In this document: positions 61,049 to 64,000 of the stretch, piece after piece
How positions within the stretch are numbered: the stretch's first letter is position 1
Layout: every line of letters starts with the position of its first letter
Source of the DNA: Sulfitobacter sp. M05
GTDB lineage: Bacteria; Pseudomonadota; Alphaproteobacteria; Rhodobacterales; Rhodobacteraceae
Reading direction: 5' to 3'
Assembly: GCF_029285175.1 (NCBI RefSeq)
Contig: NZ_JABEDH010000002.1
Span: forward strand, 310,001-374,000
DNA: 64,000 nt
The notes under the pieces: generated by a model
What the model was told of the DNA's origin: nothing
Databases searched by the model: none
Seen by the model: only the letters and a program-made list of their open reading frames with translations
Translations under genes and position numbers: made by a program

Positions 61049-61770
61049 GCTGCAATCCCGCGTAAATGCGCCAGCAATCGCGCTTGGCTGGCAAGCGTTT
61101 CTTTGGCGTTGATGTCCCGCAAAGCTGTGGTGTCCGGGACCGGCCAGTTTTGCGTTTCCTGCCCGGACAAAACGGTAATCTGATGGGCCAGTCGAACAGC
61201 CTCTGCCGGATCATGGGTGACCAGCAACACCGTGCGGCCTTGTAGAACCTCTGCGGCCAATTCCTGCATATCGGCGCGCGTGCCTGCATCCAGCGCCGAA
61301 AACGGCTCATCCAGAAACACGATCGGACGGTCTTCAAACAGGGTTCGGGCAAGGGCAACCCGTTGGCGCATCCCCCCTGACAGGGTCGCAGGTTTCTGAT
61401 CCGCATGGCCCGACAGCCCAACCCGGTCCAAAAGGTCACGCGCGCGCGCGATCCACGGGACCTCACCGCGCAAACGTCCCCCGATACAGATGTTGTCGAC
61501 CACCGAAAGCCACGGCAGCAATAAATCCGATTGTGCCATATAACTGATGCGACCCGTCAGCGGGTCCCCGTCAGTGGCATCAAACGATCCGTGGAACACC
61601 CCACCGGTATCAAGCCCAAGGATCAACCGCAGGATCGTTGATTTGCCCACCCCCGAGCGTCCCAGCAAACACGTCCACTGGCCCCCGGGGATGTGCAGGT
61701 CCGTATTGAACAACACCCGGGCACCAAGGCGATGTTGCCCTTTCACCGTGATGCCCGGCGATCCGCTCAT
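61045..61770 (-). CDS. thiZ: ABC transporter ATP-binding protein, thiamin-precursor type
   Basis: 241 residues from the ATG at 61768-61770 (MSGSPGITVKGQ); a longer frame runs into tenA and is not real. Walker A LLGRSGVGKST, signature LSGGMRQRVALART, Walker B PIVFLDEPFSALD and the H-loop THDPAEAV are intact. Powers the ThiXYZ-type importer. Overlaps tenA by 4 bases. Confidence 0.86.
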   Translation of the reverse strand: MSGSPGITVKGQHRLGARVLFNTDLHIPGGQWTCLLGRSGVGKSTILRLILGLDTGGVFHGSFDATDGDPLTGRISYMAQSDLLLPWLSVVDNICIGGRLRGEVPWIARARDLLDRVGLSGHADQKPATLSGGMRQRVALARTLFEDRPIVFLDEPFSALDAGTRADMQELAAEVLQGRTVLLVTHDPAEAVRLAHQITVLSGQETQNWPVPDTTALRDINAKETLASQARLLAHLRGIAA

Positions 61771-62447
61771 GCGCCCTTCAAACCCATTTGCCAAAACCCG
61801 ACTTCCAGCTTTGTTGCGGTGCTGAACCGGTCTTGCAAAACCGCCCCTCGCGACGTCGCCGTTAGATCCCCGATCCGGCGCGCCACCGCGTTGTCGATCA
61901 TCTCGCCGACATTTTTGCAAACCGCCTGATACTCTGGATCGGCATAGGTTGCGATCCACTCGGCATAGGGCGTGCCCTCTGCCTGACACCCAGCCAGACG
62001 CAAACCGATCTCACCGTACCCCATGACGCAGGGTGCCAGTGCCGCCATCAAATCCAGAAAATCGCCTTGCAGACCCGCGTCGATCACATAACGGGTATAG
62101 GCAAGGTTCTCGACCTCTTCACACGCGTCAAACAATGCCTGTTCGTCAATGCCCTCGGCAGCGCAGGTCTTCACATGCAACGACATCTCGTGATTGACCA
62201 ATGCGTCCACCGTGCCGGCGCAAATCTTCATCTCCTCAAGCGTTTCGGATTTGACCACCGCCAGTGACCACGCCCGAGAGAAATGAACCAGAAACACATA
62301 GTCCTGAATGAGGTAGTGCAGGAACGCCGCACGCGGCAAACTGCCATCCCCCAACCCTTCGACAAAGGCGTGACGGGTATACTCCTGCCACGGCCCCCTG
62401 GCCCCCTCGCGCCAAAGCGCGAAGGTTTTTCCATAGTCCGGTGCCAT
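61767..62447 (-). CDS. tenA: Aminopyrimidine aminohydrolase / thiaminase II TenA
   Basis: 226 residues. The all-helical TenA fold shows FLHYLIQDYVFLVHFSRAW, NHEMSLHVKTC and the active-site Cys140 in LAPCVMGYGEIG, with Glu215 near the end (TKLEVGFWQMGL). It converts aminopyrimidine from degraded thiamin to HMP for salvage. Encoded between the importer ATPase and its binding protein, with overlaps on both sides. Confidence 0.93.
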   Translation of the reverse strand: MAPDYGKTFALWREGARGPWQEYTRHAFVEGLGDGSLPRAAFLHYLIQDYVFLVHFSRAWSLAVVKSETLEEMKICAGTVDALVNHEMSLHVKTCAAEGIDEQALFDACEEVENLAYTRYVIDAGLQGDFLDLMAALAPCVMGYGEIGLRLAGCQAEGTPYAEWIATYADPEYQAVCKNVGEMIDNAVARRIGDLTATSRGAVLQDRFSTATKLEVGFWQMGLKGA

Positions 62448-63385
62448 CAGTTTGCCGTCACATCAATGGCGATTTTGGAAACTGGGTTCTGCGCCGGGAT
62501 CAGGCCCGCCTCATGCAAGAACGCCTCAAATGTCGCATAGCGACCCGTGTCCATGGCCGTCGGGCGCAGGGCAAATCGGGGCAAGGTATCGACCCAGGCT
62601 TTGGCATTCAGCGCGTCTTGTAACTCCGCTGACGTCCCTGAAAACACCTGCCAGCTGTCCTCGGGATGGTTCACGATGTATTGCGTCGCCTTTTCGGTCG
62701 CCGCCAGAAAGCGGGCGATCATATCGCGGTCCATGGTGTCGGTATTGGCCACATAGATCAGCTCGTCATAGGGCGGCAGCCCCTCTTCCTCGACGAAAAA
62801 GCACTTGCCCTCGACGTTTTCAATTTCCATCTGGTTCAGTTCAAAATTGCGATAGGCACCGATAACCGCATCCACCTGCCCTGACATCAAAGACGGCGAC
62901 AACGACCAATTCACATTGACCAGTTCGACATCATCCAGCGACAAACCATGGTGGCGCAGGATCGACCCCAAAACCGCCTCTTCCACACCGCCGACAGAAA
63001 AACCAACCTTGCGCCCCGCCAGATCAGCGGGCGATTTGATCGGCCCGTCAGCAAGCGCCAACAGGCAATTCAACGGCGTGGCGACCAAGGTACCAACACG
63101 CTGCAACGGCAGGCCCTCATGAATTTGCAGGTGCAACTGCGGTTGATATGAAATCGCTAGGTCCGCCTTGCCGGCTGCAACCAGTTTCGGCGGATCAGAC
63201 GGATCGGCAGGGGCGATAATTTCGACCTCAAGATCCTGTTCGGCAAAATACCCTTTTTCCTGCGCCACAATAACCGGTCCATGATCCGGGTTAACGAACC
63301 AATCCAACAAAAGGGTCATTTCATCCGCAGCCATCAAAGGCGCCGCCGCGAAAGAAAACGCGGCAGTCAGGGAGGTCAGTTTCAT
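62447..63385 (-). CDS. thiY: ThiY-like periplasmic binding protein (NMT1/THI5 family)
   Basis: 312 residues with a signal peptide (about 1-19, ending PLMA). LLLDWFVNPDHGPVIVAQEKGYF is the classic start of NMT1/THI5-like proteins that bind formyl-aminopyrimidine or related precursors. GKADLAISYQPQLHLQIHEGLPLQRVGTLV supports this. It delivers the ligand to the ThiXZ importer. Overlaps tenA by one base and the ThiF-like gene by four. Confidence 0.9.
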   Translation of the reverse strand: MKLTSLTAAFSFAAAPLMAADEMTLLLDWFVNPDHGPVIVAQEKGYFAEQDLEVEIIAPADPSDPPKLVAAGKADLAISYQPQLHLQIHEGLPLQRVGTLVATPLNCLLALADGPIKSPADLAGRKVGFSVGGVEEAVLGSILRHHGLSLDDVELVNVNWSLSPSLMSGQVDAVIGAYRNFELNQMEIENVEGKCFFVEEEGLPPYDELIYVANTDTMDRDMIARFLAATEKATQYIVNHPEDSWQVFSGTSAELQDALNAKAWVDTLPRFALRPTAMDTGRYATFEAFLHEAGLIPAQNPVSKIAIDVTAN

Positions 63386-64000
63386 ATCGGAAGTCTTTCA
63401 GTTGAGGGCGTATCGCCCGTTGCAATTAAGGTGATGTCGCCGTCCCAATAGGAACGAAGATGTGTTGCCGCCTGCCATGCGCGCAGGCCGGAACGGCAGG
63501 CAAAAACGGCACGTTGCCCAAGGGCCGGCATTGGCCGTTGATCCGCGAACTGCGCCACGCTCAGCCGTTGGGCCGTTGCGGCGACAGGTGTTGCGGCTTC
63601 ATCCCTGTCACGCAGTTCGATGATGAAATCGGTGTCACCAATTTCACAGGCCGCAATGAATCTCAGGTCCGCCACAGGGTCCGCAGCCGCATCAAAACGG
63701 AAACTGCTGGACCGGAAATTCTGCATGTCAAAACGGATCAACTGCCCAAGCGGGGACGGCTGTTGACCAATCAAATACGCCAGCGCCATCTGCGCCTGTG
63801 CCGCACCGATCATCCCCACAACGGGGCCCATGACCCCCGCCGTCGCACAGGTTGCGGCACGATCCGGCAAATCGGGAAACACCGCACGCAATGACGGGGC
63901 GCCCTGACAAAACCCACCAACATATCCGGCATGTTCCAACACCGAGGCGCTGATCAGCGGGACACCAAGGGATTTGCACGTATCCGACAGAATATAGCTG
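63382..64000 (-). CDS. ThiF/MoeB-family protein with C-terminal rhodanese domain, 5' end cut by the window
   Basis: The frame is open to the window edge, so at least 205 residues and an unknown N-terminus. The visible part is the second half of an E1-like adenylyltransferase (SYILSDTCKSLGVPLISASV, GVMGPVVGMIGAAQAQMALAYLIG), then a rhodanese region with the active-site loop CRSGLRAW. This is the ThiF-type arrangement used to load sulfur on ThiS for thiazole synthesis. It indicates that the thiamin operon continues upstream beyond 64000. Confidence 0.8.
   Translation of the reverse strand, partial: SYILSDTCKSLGVPLISASVLEHAGYVGGFCQGAPSLRAVFPDLPDRAATCATAGVMGPVVGMIGAAQAQMALAYLIGQQPSPLGQLIRFDMQNFRSSSFRFDAAADPVADLRFIAACEIGDTDFIIELRDRDEAATPVAATAQRLSVAQFADQRPMPALGQRAVFACRSGLRAWQAATHLRSYWDGDITLIATGDTPSTERLPI

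Noticed and set aside
62447-64000. TPP riboswitch for the thiamin operon
   Set aside because: The operon's 5' end is outside the window; no TPP riboswitch core is visible inside it.

Overview
The window looks like chromosome of a marine alphaproteobacterium of the Rhodobacterales (Roseobacter group). This is inferred from the high-GC coding style, the tandem TRAP transporters, the glcDEF and pxpABC operons, and several families that I know mainly from this order (DUF1523, a DUF6638-like protein, a GT14 enzyme with a long C-terminal extension). No rRNA or CRISPR array is present. The only RNA gene I can support is a tRNA-Arg(CCT).

Layout. 1-10.3 kb: 5' part of a type I secretion ABC gene, a class A penicillin-binding protein, glnK-amtB, an aminotransferase/sulfurtransferase pair, smpB, a sulfotransferase and a GT14 glycosyltransferase. 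10.3-17.8 kb: a seven-gene minus-strand operon (coiled-coil protein, unknown protein, AAA+ ATPase, membrane/coiled-coil protein, DUF6638-like protein, two membrane proteins). One gene in it has clearly different composition and looks inserted. 17.9-26.6 kb: MFS transporter, gabD-like dehydrogenase, muramidase, an ECF sigma factor coupled to a von Willebrand A protein, Hsp20, and two tandem secreted serine proteases. 26.7-31.9 kb: glycolate oxidase glcDEF and two small conserved genes. 32-38.2 kb: a probable exported glycoside hydrolase with a DUF4214 tail, DUF3307, a degenerate ABC exporter with a cyclic-nucleotide-binding domain, and a 278-bp MITE-like element. 38.2-46.7 kb: pxpABC, a BASS-type permease, a TRAP transporter, a D-amino-acid dehydrogenase and an Asp/Glu-type racemase, which together suggest uptake and catabolism of 5-oxoproline or D-amino acids. 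46.7-54.9 kb: GMC oxidoreductase, a second TRAP transporter with an IclR regulator, a YcaQ-like protein and a LacI regulator.

55.0-60.1 kb is a small genomic island. It begins inside the 3' end of tRNA-Arg(CCT) and ends at an imperfect 20-bp copy of that end. It has no visible integrase. Its left half is a patchwork of broken mobile-element genes. Its right half is an intact-looking three-gene operon: a GHKL ATPase with a STAS-like N-terminal region, a free STAS-like (DUF4325-type) protein, and a single-pass membrane protein. This operon is the best candidate in the window for an undescribed system, possibly a partner-switching defence or stress module.

60.3-64 kb: a tightly overlapping thiamin-precursor salvage operon (permease, ATPase, TenA, ThiY-like binding protein, and a ThiF/rhodanese protein cut by the window edge).
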